A DNA stretch of 64,000 bases from assembly GCA_011109175.1 (NCBI GenBank), contig RDEW01000032.1, positions 1-64,000 on the forward strand. Reading direction: 5' to 3'. A program made the translations under genes and the position numbers. This stretch comes from Dicyema japonicum. Taxonomy: Eukaryota > Dicyemida > Rhombozoa > Dicyemidae. Below, in pieces: positions 1 to 10,791 of the stretch (position 1 is its first letter; each line of letters opens with the position of its first letter). The notes under the pieces are model-generated. The model was not told where the DNA came from and made no database searches. It was given only the letters and a program-made list of their open reading frames with translations.

Positions 1-2330
1 TGACTTGCCTCTTAAATTCCAGTTCTCTCGATACCATCGAATCCATGTGGTGGATACAATCCGTGCAGTATTTCCCGAGTCTGAAACCACATTGTTCCAC
101 GATAAGAAAACAGTTCCCTTCCTTGTGTTCGTTTAGTCTCTTGAAGATAATTCTCTTAGCAATCTTGGAGATAAAGCAGATTAGACTGATTGGCTTATAG
201 TTAAGGGGGTCTCTCCCCGACTTTCTTGGATTAAGTATCATCTTGACAATAGAGGTTTTCCAGCGTCTTGGGATATATCCATGGTCAATGCTTGCGTTGA
301 ACAAGTTCTTTAGCACGAGCAGCAGATCCTCTGGGCCTTCCTGAAACAATCTCATGCTAATATGGTCATGTCCAGGAGCGTTAGCTTTGCATGCTCTAAT
401 GTCAATCACGACGTTTTTTGTCGTTATCTTTATTTCAGTATCTTTGAGATCTTCTGGGGAATAGGTAAGAAATTCTTGTGAAGCTCCCAGCTCTTCCATC
501 GGGATCAGTTCCATTGAGTTAATTCCCTGGATGCGGTCTAGTTGCTTCTTAAAAATATCTGGGGCTTCTTCCGTAGAATATGATCCACCTTCTGGCTTGT
601 TCAAAGAGATTTTCATATCATTCCTCTTCTGGCCAGTTATTCTTTTGTAGATCTTCCAGAACGAAGGGTCTTTGTGTTTAGTTTGCTTGCCTCGCCCCTC
701 CAACATTGTTCTAGAGTCAGTCTTGTTCCTTCTTCAATGGCTTTTTTGATTATCTTTAGTTGACTGGTCAATGTAATCCAGTCGACACATCTTCTGAGTT
801 TGTTCTTCAGTCGGTTTCTTTCTTTAATCATAGATAGCGTAGAAGAGGAGAAATTGATGCTCTTCTCATAATTAGTACCGGAGAGTCTTTTCCTGGCGTA
901 AAGTGATAAGTATCTCTCCATCACAATTGAAAGGTTTCTGTCTCTGCTGTCAATATCACTTCGGAAATAAAGTCCTTCTTTCTAGATTTTGAGTTTTCTA
1001 GATATGTATCTTTTATAGTGTTCCCCAATTTAGCCTTTATAGGTCATAGCCTGTGAGCACTGACTCAGTGTGTCCGGAGCCAAGTTCAGTGTCATTTCTT
1101 GAGAGATGTGGTCGCTGCCGATGTCCCACATAATCATCGGTCTCCTCACATAAGTGTAGAGAAGTGGTGACACCAGGAACACGCCAAGCATATCTCCACC
1201 GTGATGCGAGAAGTGATTCGGCTCCTCTGACGTCATGATCTCTAAACAAGTTTTATCACTCAATTTTCCTAGTCTGACTCCATCCTCCTTAGTTCCGAGG
1301 CATCCATATTTAACATTATTGGCGTTTAGATCTCCTACCAGGACAGACATATCGTTTCCTGCAAAAAATTCTTCAATTTCTGGATCACCTTCTGAGGTCC
1401 TTTGAGTACATTCCTCCAACGTGTATCAAAAACATACGACAGCGTACCTCAACGGAAACAAATTCACAATGTGTATTCATAATAACTTTTTTGGCTTCAC
1501 GTATATGTAGATCATTACTGTAGAATAATGTAGTTCCAGTGCCAGCCTCTGCACCTTCTACCCATGGTATTCTATAGAATTATATCCCTGTAGCATTGTT
1601 GTGTTGGTCTTTTCACCATGGTCTCGTTGACCACCAGGATGTAATCTTGGTGGAAGACAGGAGTAGTGGCAGTCATGACGCCTCTTCCTCAGGATCGGGC
1701 ATTTACCATCACTATCTTCAGGTTTTTTTTAATTTTCTTTTAGGTGGCCCGGGCTCTCTATTGCCAGGTCCACCATTCTTCGTAAATCCACCTGAGTATA
1801 CCGCTTAGTTCTTTTAGTCTTGATATTATTCCTCCAGTTCTTTCGCAATTCTCCCTGGTATCTTTTCTTTGGGTACCCAGGCTGATTCTCGTGGATGAGG
1901 AGCTAGTTCATTCTTGTTAGTCCTTGAGCCAATTATTCTTTTTTGAGCTGTTGGTTCCACTTTGTTGGTTATAACATTCATCTGTTTCGGTTCCGTATTG
2001 TTGAGTCGGGGACTTAACTTTCGCCTGGCCTCCAGTGGCACAAGGCATACTCGATACCTTGCACCATATCTTGTTGATCCGCAGTTAACGCATTTAGGTT
2101 AAGACCCGGTCCATTGAGTAAGTGACGGACTTCCAGCACCTTGTTTTGTATTCCGTTAATTTTTATCTGGACCAGGTTGATTTCAGGGCCTGGGTTGGAT
2201 TCGACGTCTCCACACAAAATTAGAGCGTACCCGGAAAACCATCCTCCTTCATGGATAGGGAAAGTGCAGTTTTTTAACATTATGTGATGCATAACACCAC
2301 CATACAGGTAACCCACGCGGCATTTTTTTA
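1..2330 (-). mobile_element. LINE family F1, copy a: 2A motif, APE-type endonuclease, start of RT (degenerate; runs off window start)
   Basis: Read on the minus strand. A leader starting at 2316 runs into a 2A core (GDVESNPGP, 2185-2211) and then an apurinic-type endonuclease start with the pattern KINGIQNKVLEV. Further on come GDLNA (about 1340) and a GSDH motif (about 1120), both typical of exonuclease-endonuclease-phosphatase nucleases of non-LTR retrotransposons. The linker and the first third of the reverse transcriptase follow, down to position 1. The RT part is clearly the same family as 19600-20400 (long stretches near 90% identical by eye). Several frame breaks and stops show it is dead. 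The same family is seen at 18.8, 31, 40 and 44 kb. The clade is not certain; the APE endonuclease plus RT arrangement places it in the Jockey/CR1/I-like assemblage. Confidence 0.85.
2185..2211 (-). other. 2A-like ribosome-skipping motif in LINE F1a
   Basis: The minus strand encodes GDVESNPGP, an exact match to the D(V/I)ExNPGP consensus. It is preceded by a hydrophobic stretch (YALILC) and lies directly before the endonuclease start. In this family of motifs the ribosome skips the Gly-Pro bond, releasing the upstream leader from the downstream polyprotein. Activity here is inferred from the motif alone, and the host ORF is already broken downstream. Confidence 0.85.
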
Positions 2331-2375
2331 TTATCCTTATTAAGGTCCAGTTATGCTACAAATTTCAAAATTTTC

Positions 2376-4303
2376 TTCATTAAATATCTAGATTAATCCC
2401 TGTTGTTTGAATCTTTTCGTAGGTCTTCTAAGTCATCCACATATCTAAGTTTTCTTACAATCCCATTAAGATCTTATTTAGAGCCGCAGGGAGAGTGATT
2501 CTAGACCTTTTATGAGCGGCGGTCTGTTTTATTGTCGAACTAATCGTTCATTATTGTATTTTATGGGCGTTTATGTCCATTCTAACACATGTCTCAAACA
2601 GCATATATCTTGATTCTATGATATAACGCTTAATGGCACAGATTATGTAACTAGAATTTATTGTATTTATTTCTTATTTGAAATCTTCGTTGGGCACGTA
2701 AATTGCACAATTGTTCCTGATGAAATATATCCTTGTTCTCAAGTTTTAGCTTTGTGACCTTTATGTTCACGAGTTGTACATAAGCAAAGACTTTTAAATG
2801 CATGTCCTTATTCTTAGTTTATTTTATAGTTATCATCTTACGTAAGCAGTAGTATCTTCTATACATCATCACTATCACCAAGTAAGAATCCTAATTTCCT
2901 ATTTTCTTCAACTTAATAAATGATGGCACAGTTTAATGCAGTGTAACCAAAAACCAGGATGAATCTCGCTGCTGTCTATTCGGTTGAATGTTCTAGGCAT
3001 CTACGATGCTTATGAGTGACGTTGTCATCAGTGTCTATCACTACGGAACCAAATTGTCTTCTGGGACACACATACAAGAAAAATGAATAAAACGATAAGT
3101 TAACTTGGTTGTGCTAATTCATGACATTCATGTAGTGATTTGTTGTCAACTCGTAGAGTTGGCAAAAGGACAGAGGACATCATATTTCAGTAGAGAGGGG
3201 CCCATATCGTAGACAAGCCAGGTTATCCGGATGTACTCGGAAGAGACGATTCTGATTGGTTTATTGGAAGAGGATGTAATATTTTATAATCATCAAGTCT
3301 TCGGGTGGTTCTCGGTAGAAACAAAATTTTGTATCTGTTTAAGAAAACTCGCGTCATTAAGGCTTGAAAGAATGGGATGATACCATTCTATACAGGTGAT
3401 TGGTTGTCATAATAATTTTTCTTTTGTTTTGAGGTATGCATAGAGATTGACAGGGGTGGTCTGCGCTATAGGCTTGGAAGAAGAACTGCAGAGCTCACAT
3501 TTCCAACTGGTCTCCAATTGGAAGAACTCCATTCCTTGAAAGCATGGATATTATTATTATAAATTTTTTTTATAAATCAATAAATATTCAAAAATAAAAA
3601 GAAATTAAGTTAAAGAATATTAGTTAAATATCTAATGATAGCAGGATTTCTTTGGATATGAATCTTCTCTACAGAAGTCGTGCAGACTTCTCTTACTATT
3701 TTCTTCTTCAGCGCTTATTCTTTTGTGCCATCGTCAAATGGCTGGAAATCAATTTCATTTTGTTCTTCCTAACAATCTCAAATAGATAAAACTTTTGGCT
3801 CGATTTTGAATAATTCATTGAGCTGATCCGTCAATTTCTCTGGGAGTTCGTCCAACCTGTCTCCGTTTAAGATCATAAACTCAATTATGTTCATGGCTTC
3901 TGGCAAATTTGTTTCTAAGTCAAAATCAATCTGAAATTATAATTAACTGTACAGGAAACAAAATTGGCGAAAACAATAAGGACATTAGCCTCCTATTCAT
4001 ATTTGGGGCTCGAACATAAATTTCTCTCAGAAAGCAAATAATGTGAGCATCAGCCATTGAGTATATTTTGGCATCAGTCGAATTAAAATCGAATATGCCG
4101 CCAATTTTTCGTCATCTGAACATTCTAAAAGTTATTATTGTGTTCCTACTGAAAGAAATTAGACGGACTGTTTCGATGAACTCGTGGGGCATTACAAATG
4201 GATCGAGTTCACGAATAAGAAGATCAAGAGTGGCTGTATAATCGTGAATATCAAAATTTTGACGGATTTGATTGAAACTATAACCTAGAAGCAAATGGGA
4301 TTC
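2376..4303. repeat. Segmental duplication S, copy 1 (partner 20411-22306)
   Basis: From about 2376 to 4303 the sequence matches 20411-22306 nearly continuously, with scattered substitutions and many 1-3 base indels. Both copies hold a short LINE F1 C-terminal scrap at the left edge, a SINE-A (about 2940-3085), an AT-rich spacer and the 3' exons of a RhoGAP gene. The match stops abruptly at 4303, inside a RhoGAP exon, so this copy lacks the gene's 5' half. The next 40 bases lead into an unrelated LINE. Apart from the SINE and the RhoGAP exons I see no gene in 2450-3710. Confidence 0.9.
2940..3085 (+). mobile_element. SINE-A fragment
   Basis: Shares its body (GCATCTACGATGC, TGAGTGACG, the cactacggaacc and gacacacata words) with the reverse-oriented copies at 10560-10700 and 14590-14790, which carry a tRNA-like head. 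The head here is partly lost. The same insertion is present in the duplicate block at 20945-21090, so it predates that duplication. Confidence 0.7.
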
Positions 4304-4348
4304 TCTCCGAGAATCAGTTAAGTATTGTGCGAGATTGTCAGGGGGCAA
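3712..4348 (-). pseudogene. RhoGAP-domain protein, 5'-truncated copy
   Basis: Minus-strand exons match the RhoGAP gene at 21730-22615: the DIHDYTATLDLLIREL segment (RhoGAP LRELP region), a 25-nt intron at 4125-4149, then DDEKLAAYSILIRLMP, LMSLLFSPILFP and a C-terminal exon. It is broken relative to copy 2. A T-run in the exon read as LTLF is one base shorter, which shifts the frame, and the stop codon is displaced by loss of an A near 3730. The 5' exons are absent because the duplication ends at 4303. Probably non-functional, although the single-base losses could be sequencing errors. Confidence 0.75.
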
Positions 4349-4349
4349 A

Positions 4350-5655
4350 ATAGCAGGCTTTGATCAACAAATGCCTTTCTGTGTCTCACGGAAACTCACT
4401 TTTGTCTATGTGGGTAAATGTGAAGAAGACTTATGATTCAGTTGATCATTTTTACCTTGTCGAGTGGCTACACAGTCTGTGTATGCCTGTGTGGTTCATC
4501 AGCTTTGTAGTGGCTGTGATGAATAGGTGGAGTATTCATCTGAACTATAATAGGCACCAGATAGCCGAGGTAAAACTCAACAAAAGGATTTTTCAGGGAT
4601 AGCATGTCTCCGCTGCTCTTTGTTTTCTGTTTGGAGCCATTGAGTCGCCGCCTCAATGACCGGTTTGAGCAAATACCAGTTCATTGTGAAGGGGTTTGTT
4701 TCAGTACAAATCACCTTCTTTTTATCGATGACCTGAAGATGTATGCTCGAACAGCCGAGGAGCTCTACTCCATGGGGGTCTGTGCCAGGGAATTTTTTGA
4801 GAGTATAGGACTAGATTTGATTTATGCAAAGTCTGCGACTAACACGCAAGTATGTACCGAGCTAGTAAGAGTCCTAGAGAAACACTAAGGGTATAAGTAT
4901 CTGGGTGTTACCAAATCTCCAAAGTCTCTTATAATGCCTGAGACAAAGCGACAAATTACAGAAGGCATCCGTAAAAGAGCAGCGTTATTGTGTAGACATG
5001 ATGAGATGGATGTTATGATCCGTGGAGTATTCAGAGAGAACCATGTCTATGTGCTAGCAGCTAATAAAGAGAGACTATATTTACCCCGTGATAAATTCGG
5101 TTGTGGACTGTGTGGAGTAGTCCAACTAAGTGAGCGTATCCTAATGCGAATGCACGACACCCTGATAGCCGGGTCAAGTGTGTCTGCTAGGAAGCACGCC
5201 ATAATAACGACCGAGAAAACACGAGTAAATGTGAAGGCGTTGATCGAATTACAATATAATAATTTGATGGAAAAGATCAACTTAAAAAGCCTTCATAAGG
5301 TCCTCTTCAGAGCATTGGACAACCCACATGTCGACCTTAAGTCGTCGACAATATGGCTAAATTATGGTGACAACTCACCTCGATTGGAGGCGCTGTACAC
5401 GTATATGCAAGACCGCAATATTTTTTGGGGTCGATCAACAAATACACATCCCCACTGTAAGTCAAGGACCATGTCGGTTGATCATTTAGCCACTCGATGT
5501 GGATCCATGCTCTGCCACGACTATGTGTGGAGGCATAACGAGGTAGTAAGGAGTCTTCATCTTCTACTATGCAATCAATTAACTGCAATACGACTTAACT
5601 GCATGCCAACCCTGTATAAACTAATGACCAAATTGGTGGCTAGTCGTAAATAATC
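4350..5655 (+). mobile_element. LINE family F2: reverse transcriptase and C-terminal zinc motif (degenerate)
   Basis: Three consecutive reading blocks form one RT: VKKTYDSVDH (the D of motif A), then IFQG and SPLLFVFCLEPLSR (motif B region, interrupted by a stop at 4600), then HLLFIDDLKMYA (motif C, with IDD in place of the common ADD). Downstream are ERLYLPRDKFGCGL and a C-terminal HCKSRTMSVDHLATRC...RHNEVV zinc-binding pattern. This matches the widespread R2-like lineage of animal retroelements with a 'DDLKLY' active site. Stops at about 4600 and 4887 break it. It has no endonuclease within the preserved part, and its 5' end abuts the truncated duplication S1. Confidence 0.8.
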
Positions 5656-5744
5656 TGTACAGTAACTAAAACAAATAAATATAAGTTAATCATATAATAC
5701 TTAAGATTATTTATTTTTTAAATTTTACAAAAAATCCAATATTT

Positions 5745-5995
5745 AATTAATCACATTCATACATGTGATTGGATTTGTGAGAGACACAGAACCGGACCGA
5801 CTACTCCGGAGGCCTTCATAAAACAAAACTTCGGCATGCGGGAAAGTGGCCCTGCAATTACAGTCAGCCGCCTATTACAAGCTTGTGTGAGTACGAGGGA
5901 GGAGCACCAGGAAAGAATGATGATTTTGGCGGAACGCATTGGGATTACGTGATAGTTAGTTTTGGTTTAACCGTGGTCTTGGGTGTTAATTTAAT
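5745..5995 (+). repeat. Dispersed repeat R1, copy 1
   Basis: A repeat of roughly 200-250 bp with a conserved 3' end (GATAGTTAGTTT, then ACCGTGGTCTTGGGTGTT, then AATAAA-rich sequence). The same words occur inverted at 7990-8230 and direct at 23560-23790 and 45775-45960. The A-rich end suggests a retroposed short element, but I see no clear tRNA-like head. The stretch 5996-6118 is AT-rich and holds nothing else recognisable before the VPS72 start codon. Confidence 0.7.
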
Positions 5996-6118
5996 TTTAA
6001 ATCTTAAGTGAAATAAATAAAGATTAAATAAATACAATGTGATAATTAATTAATTTTGTAGTTTTAATACTTCATTTTAAATTAATTAATTTAAAGATTT
6101 AAATTTTACGTTCTTGTA

Positions 6119-7130
6119 ATGCCAGTTAATGATCGTGTTAAACGTCAAAATGCTGGAAATAAAATGGCCAATTTAATCAAAAATGCTACAAAGGATGAAT
6201 TTTATGATTCTCTACTTGGAGTATGGACTAATGTAATATCGAAATTGCTATAGTAGGACGAACCTGACCAGGAAGTATCTCTCAGCGAGGAAAGCGAATC
6301 TTCAATGTCTGTTGATTCTGCGTGCGAAAAAATTCTCTCAAACGATGAAGACTACAAAAACGACGAGGATGAAGCACCGACCAAACGTAGTAGAAAACGT
6401 AAGAAAAAACCCTTTACATGGTAATTCAGTTGATCTCATTATAGCTTCCTAGTTCACAGCAGAAAACTTCACAACCTTTACGAAAGCGCCAAAAAACGGA
6501 AAAAGAGTTTACTCCCCTTTCTGTCTCGCGGAGTATTCGGAACTCTACACTCACAAAACGAGACCATGCAGCAAACTTTGAGGTAAAAAAGCGAGACTCC
6601 ATCCGTCGACCTTCTGCCTCGGTTCCTCTAAGGAGACTGACACAGGAAGAACTCCTGGCAGAAGCCAAAATAACGGAAGAACGAAATCTCCGATATTTGG
6701 GTGTTTTGTTCCCTTTATTTTAGAGCGACATTACCGTCGGGAGATTGCTAAGAAAAAAAGAAGCAAATTTATTAAAAAGAGCGTTGGAAAAGTTATTTCT
6801 TGGCGATCTTTCTGCAGCCAAAAGTTTGTTTTTGACTCATTCCTCTGTAGTGGTGAAAATGAAAAGAGCGCTGTTAATTTGCTTAGCTTTACTGACGTTG
6901 ATTCATGTGAGAACTATTTTGCTAGGAATGATGAAGCCAATATTGAGCCTGAGATTTGTGCTCTGACTGGGAAGCCGGCAAAATATAAGGATCCACTAAC
7001 TGGCCTTTATTATTCTGATGTGGCTACTTTTAAGCTTATTAGAGAGGCGGCTGCTACAAAGTCTGACGATGTGAGACTATACATTGATTCGATTGATAAT
7101 TATAATCAATTTATGAATAAATTTCGTTAA
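6119..7130 (+). CDS. VPS72: VPS72/YL1, histone-variant H2A.Z chaperone subunit of SRCAP/TIP60-type complexes (4 exons)
   Basis: In animals YL1 binds H2A.Z-H2B and serves the SRCAP (SWR1) and TIP60 remodelling complexes in the nucleus. Exon 1 (6119-6220) has the N-terminal AGN...DEFYDSLLG signature. Exon 2 (6257-6420) is acidic then basic (SEESESSMSVD, KRSRKRKKK). Exon 3 (6453-6700) carries RSIRNST and the highly diagnostic LTQEELLAEAKITEERNLR. Exon 4 (6724-7130) is basic and ends in the YL1 C-terminal domain (ALTGKPAKYKDPLTGLYY). The exons join in frame through introns of 36, 32 and 23 nt, giving about 306 aa against 364 in human. No frame break is needed. The start is the first ATG in frame with the conserved N-terminus. 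Confidence 0.95.
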
Positions 7131-7224
7131 TTTTTGTAATTTTTTTAAATTTTAATATTTCGAGTGTTTTATTTGTCACCTGATTTAACTGTCAATCAGC
7201 CACTTGTGTCATACAAGAAATTCT

Positions 7225-7711
7225 TGACGCTTTGACTCCATCGTTTTCTCAAATACAAAGTTTCGCAGACCAACTCCCTTTCAAACTCTATCTAAAACAT
7301 GTAAAAGGGAATATGATATCCAACCTAGAACTCTTCGTAATGCCAAATGCCTCTTCAACATTCTTCGAGTCATTTTTTACTAAAGATCACATCAACGACT
7401 GTTGGAAGCAACGCTGGATGTTTCTTCCATCTACCGCCAATTTGCCGACCAATATTGACCTATACATGTGTATTGTGGTCAATGATCATCTCTTGTTCTT
7501 ACATCCACAAGTTGACCAAAATCCAGGAAATCACCTATCGTTTAATTGATAATAATTTCGAGTGACTATTGAGCACTTCAACTTGGACAACGACAAAGAT
7601 TCTTTAGAGCTGTCTACCTACCAAATACCTCCTTTTACGAAATCTTATCAAATACCTGAAAAGTTACCCGATGTACGAGAAGACTCAGATTCCGTTATGG
7701 AGATAGTTTAA
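7225..7711 (+). CDS. Unrecognised gene, probably two exons
   Basis: An open stretch from about 7232 to 7549 encodes a protein with a mixed hydrophobic pattern (around SNLELFVMPN and FFTKDHINDCWKQRW). A second stretch at about 7565-7711 encodes an acidic tail ending DVREDSDSVMEIV. A 23-nt GT...AG segment (about 7535-7557) separates them, as in neighbouring genes, but the phases do not match exactly, so one base may be missing. Start not identified. I do not recognise the family. Base composition is like VPS72 exons, not like the LINE debris. Confidence 0.4.
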
Positions 7712-7989
7712 GATGTCCTTCACCACTTGTTTGACTTCCTCTTTGTCGGTCTGGGATCATAGAAAATCGACTTTATGACCTTTTCCCTTTTGAAACCGTG
7801 AAATCCCTTGTTGAATCGTGATCATGAGTGGTGACCACAAGTTCGACTCAACAAACTACACCAAAGTGACTCAATATCCTGCACGGCTGTTGAGAAGGCT
7901 GAGAGATCAGGACGAACAAAATCCACATACGTTATGTTTATCCTGTCAAAAAAAATTCTGACCCAAGAATTCGAACGTATTTATTTTCT

Positions 7990-8230
7990 GATTTATTTAT
8001 TTACAAACCAAGACCACGGTAAAACCAAACTAATTATCATGTGATCCCGCATTCTAACAGTGACCTCATCATGTCCGATGTTCTTCCCTCGTGCCCGCAT
8101 GAACGTACAGAACGGCTGGAGTCTAGTCTCATATTCCGTGATCTGGAGTCTTCTCATAAAGGCCTCCAGAGGCGTAGGTCCGGTTCGGTGATCTTCACAA
8201 ATCCAACGCAGTGTTACTCTGTAAGCCCTT
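7990..8230 (-). repeat. Dispersed repeat R1, copy 2 (inverted relative to copy 1)
   Basis: Reverse complement of the unit at 5745-5995: ACCAAGACCACGG at 8005, then ACTAATTATCATGTGAT, and the ccggttcggtgatcttcacaaatcca end at about 8180-8210. Together with copy 1 it forms an inverted pair around VPS72 and the 7.2-kb gene. Confidence 0.7.
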
Positions 8231-8938
8231 TTTTGATTTCCTCAATTTTCACTTTATGAAGGTGTCGCATTATGGGAATAGGTGTGTTATATAATGTAGA
8301 TGAGACAAAAATTACCAACAAAATTAAATTAATTTTGATTAGTTATTAGAAATGTCTCTAAAATAGATTTACAGCACAAAGCATACGTAAAGCTCAGATT
8401 TTGTAAAAGATCGATCCAAATTGAAAAAAATATATGACACAGAGGCAGGGAAAATAATCAAATTAAACTAAATAAAAGAAAATAAGAATATTATAGAAAG
8501 GATTACATTGAATCAAGCAAAAACCCATCAGACATATGAGGGGGCATTAATAAGTTAGTTAGTTAAATGCACTTCCCGTTTTCCATGAGAATATTAATAT
8601 TATGGTTCCGCTTGTGCCGTTCTCTTCACTATCCTCTACCAGCTTTTTCCATGTAACTTTCCTCCTCGATACATGCATAAGGTCTCCTGATTAGCATTCT
8701 AAGCGAATCCTCTTAGGTTGGAAGTTGTAATTGTATATACGGTAGAGTAGTAAGACTGAGATACGATAAAGACAGACAATATTAGAGAGGTGTCACCAAC
8801 TTACCAAAAAATAAATAATAAAAAAATTAATTTAAACGAAAAAAATCTAAAATTTAAATACAATATTGTGAAAAATTAAATTAATTAATAACTCTTATTA
8901 AGTTTATTTAATTTTAAGAAGTCGCTTGGAAAATTATT
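8231..8938. other. AT-rich intergenic stretch, no gene seen
   Basis: Low-complexity A/T-rich sequence with short degenerate words such as gttccgcttgtgccgt (about 8605), also found near LINE F1 tails. No open frame with recognisable content on either strand. Confidence 0.5.
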
Positions 8939-9362
8939 GTGATAACCAGTGACCTGTCTCGGATGTTATCATCCATTCCTTCCATACCCAATGACAGGAG
9001 TCGTCTGAAACAGATATACGATTTTGTTTTTACAAGAAGCATCCGAAGACTCGGAGACAATAAAATATTACAGCGACCCCCTCCTCCAATAGACCAATCA
9101 AAATCCTCTCTTTCAAGGGACGTGCGAGTAAACCTGGCTCGTCTACGATGTCGGAACCACCCATATCTACCAGCTTATGATGTACTCTGCCCTTTTGCAA
9201 CCTTCACGTACTGACAACTAATCACCTATTTCAATGTCATGAATTGGCACAACATTTCTCCACAAAGCCGGAACTGACCGATCTATGGGAGCGACCAACA
9301 TCTGCTGCGTACTACTTAATACCTGCTGACCTCCTGCAAGTTGGTGAGGCTGGGGTTACTTA
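8939..9362 (+). mobile_element. LINE family J, 3' end of RT ORF (C-terminal zinc motif)
   Basis: Encodes the SLSRDVRVNLARLRCRNHP pattern typical of the C-terminal region of Jockey-like RTs. A C-x2-C...H...C motif follows (LCPF, NLHV, NHLFQCHEL) if one T is restored in the T-run at about 9192. The terminal words LTDLWER and the following nucleotides recur at 55045-55145, the 3' end of the near-complete J element. It is therefore a 5'-truncated copy of that family. Confidence 0.65.
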
Positions 9363-9369
9363 ACTAACC

Positions 9370-10224
9370 AAGAACTCGCTTCGAATTTAAATTTTTCGCG
9401 CAAACATAAATGGTTTTGTTGTATTTAATTCCAGTTATTTTCGAGTAACACTAAAGTAATTGACTAGTAAGAAACTCTAACGATTTAAGGCGCATTCCTT
9501 CTACAATTTAATTGAAATTCTCTTCGGTTGTCCCTCCATTTTTGCTATCAACGATACGATGACACATAGGAAGGAGAGCGATTTGAGTTCTAGAAATGCC
9601 AAGTTGTGGGCTGCAGTGGCTTATCAGTGGGCTTAAAAACAAACTGGTTGTCATCGTGAGTTGTTTTCTAAATATGACAATTCTAACAAATACTACTGAA
9701 TTTGATAGAATTATAAAAATATCAAACAAAGCTTGATATTCTCATCGACTTTGGGGCTCTATTAAGTAATAATAACATCCAATGAGTAATAATGTTTCCA
9801 TTACTAAAAATTTGAGCTTTATTTAGAAGTAAAGCAGTCATGCTAATTAATTCAAAGATGCTATTGACTTCTCTAGTTCGTTCCTTTTTGCTTGTGTGTG
9901 AGTCCTTAGAAGATAATCCGATTCTGCAGTGATGAAACACTGATGACTGTGTCACTTATCAACCGAGAAGGTTCGTAGACTTTGGAACCTTCAAAAGAAT
10001 AGTCTGCAGCGAACCAGAAACCTTTTGGATTTTGGTCCAGAACTAAGTACACTGCGCTATTCATGGGTTTTTTCTACTAAGATTTATAAATTTAAACAAA
10101 CATAAAGATTGAAGAATTTTGAAAAAAACCCAGTTTGTCAACTTATACATTTTAGTGTTAAAGTAGACGTAAAGAGGAAAGTTCCTATCAGTAACATTTT
10201 AATATTTCTAACTCTTTTATTAAG
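9370..10224. other. Intergenic stretch with a SINE-A scrap
   Basis: Mostly unremarkable AT-rich sequence. At about 9890-10000 lies a fragment of the SINE-A body (ACTGATGACTGTGTCACT, mirrored by the ACTGATGACGGCGTCACT of 14650 and 42305). Two minus-strand ORFs of 73 and 77 codons here show no recognisable family and look fortuitous. Confidence 0.5.
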
Positions 10225-10431
10225 GAAAAGCGCTCAGAAAAAGATATATGTCGCCTGTGCAAATTCGGTAGAACGAAATTATTTCTAATCAAAAAGGATC
10301 TTGTTGAATGTGGTTTTTTGGCAACAAATCTTACTCCAAAAAATTGTACCGATATTTCAATGCACCTAGATATTTTGGTATTCGACAGGAGTTGGTGCGA
10401 TCTCTGTCTCAGAATTTCACATGAAGAGTAA
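10225..10431 (+). CDS. Small exon with C-x2-C ... C-x2-C zinc-binding pattern, unrecognised
   Basis: An open frame ending in TAA at 10429-10431 encodes 68 residues with DICRLCKFGRTKLF near the start and WCDLCLRISHEE at the end. The two Cys pairs are about 50 residues apart. Such C4 spacing occurs in ZAD-like and other treble-clef fingers, but I cannot name the family. It is probably a last exon: an AAG acceptor-like end lies at 10224 and an upstream open stretch (about 10165-10190) could be the previous exon. KAP3 follows on the same strand 360 bp downstream. Confidence 0.45.
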   Translation, partial: EKRSEKDICRLCKFGRTKLFLIKKDLVECGFLATNLTPKNCTDISMHLDILVFDRSWCDLCLRISHEE

Positions 10432-10559
10432 TAAAAAATAAACTCAAACGCATAAAAAGATATCCTCTATATTGAGGACACTTTTATACTGATTGTTCCA
10501 TGTGATATTCCTTCGTAAATTACGATGGGCACGAATAAGCATTTGTACATCTTTCATAT

Positions 10560-10700
10560 TAGGACGAACTTGAAAAAGAAGTGTCTTTTTAGCATCGTAG
10601 ATGCGTGGAAGCTTCCACCAGATAAACAGCAGCGAGAATTGAACCCGTAACCTAAGTCACTTTAGCCCAACACCTAACCGCTATGCCACCTGGGGTTTGT
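10560..10700 (-). mobile_element. SINE-A with tRNA-like head
   Basis: On the minus strand a tRNA-like head shows a B-box-like GGGTTCAATTC (10635-10645) and an A-box-like TAGCGGTTAGG. The shared body GCATCTACGATGC follows. It is the same element as 14590-14790. It carries an internal pol III promoter by sequence, but the whole unit is a SINE, not a tRNA gene. Confidence 0.8.
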
Positions 10701-10791
10701 CACTAACCAACAAAAAATGTTCTGTTGCTAATAATAAATAAATTTAATTTAAATAAATTTAATAATTTTAGTATCCAAGCTAAACAATTTA

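Noticed and set aside
2014-2316. 2A motif as evidence of an endogenous RNA virus
   Set aside because: The motif is directly followed by a LINE endonuclease and RT; no viral capsid or polymerase sequence is nearby.
6119-7130. Ciliate or nucleomorph origin suggested by tiny introns
   Set aside because: TAA, TAG and TGA all act as stops, and the gene set (adhesion GPCR, mL37, KAP3) is animal-like.
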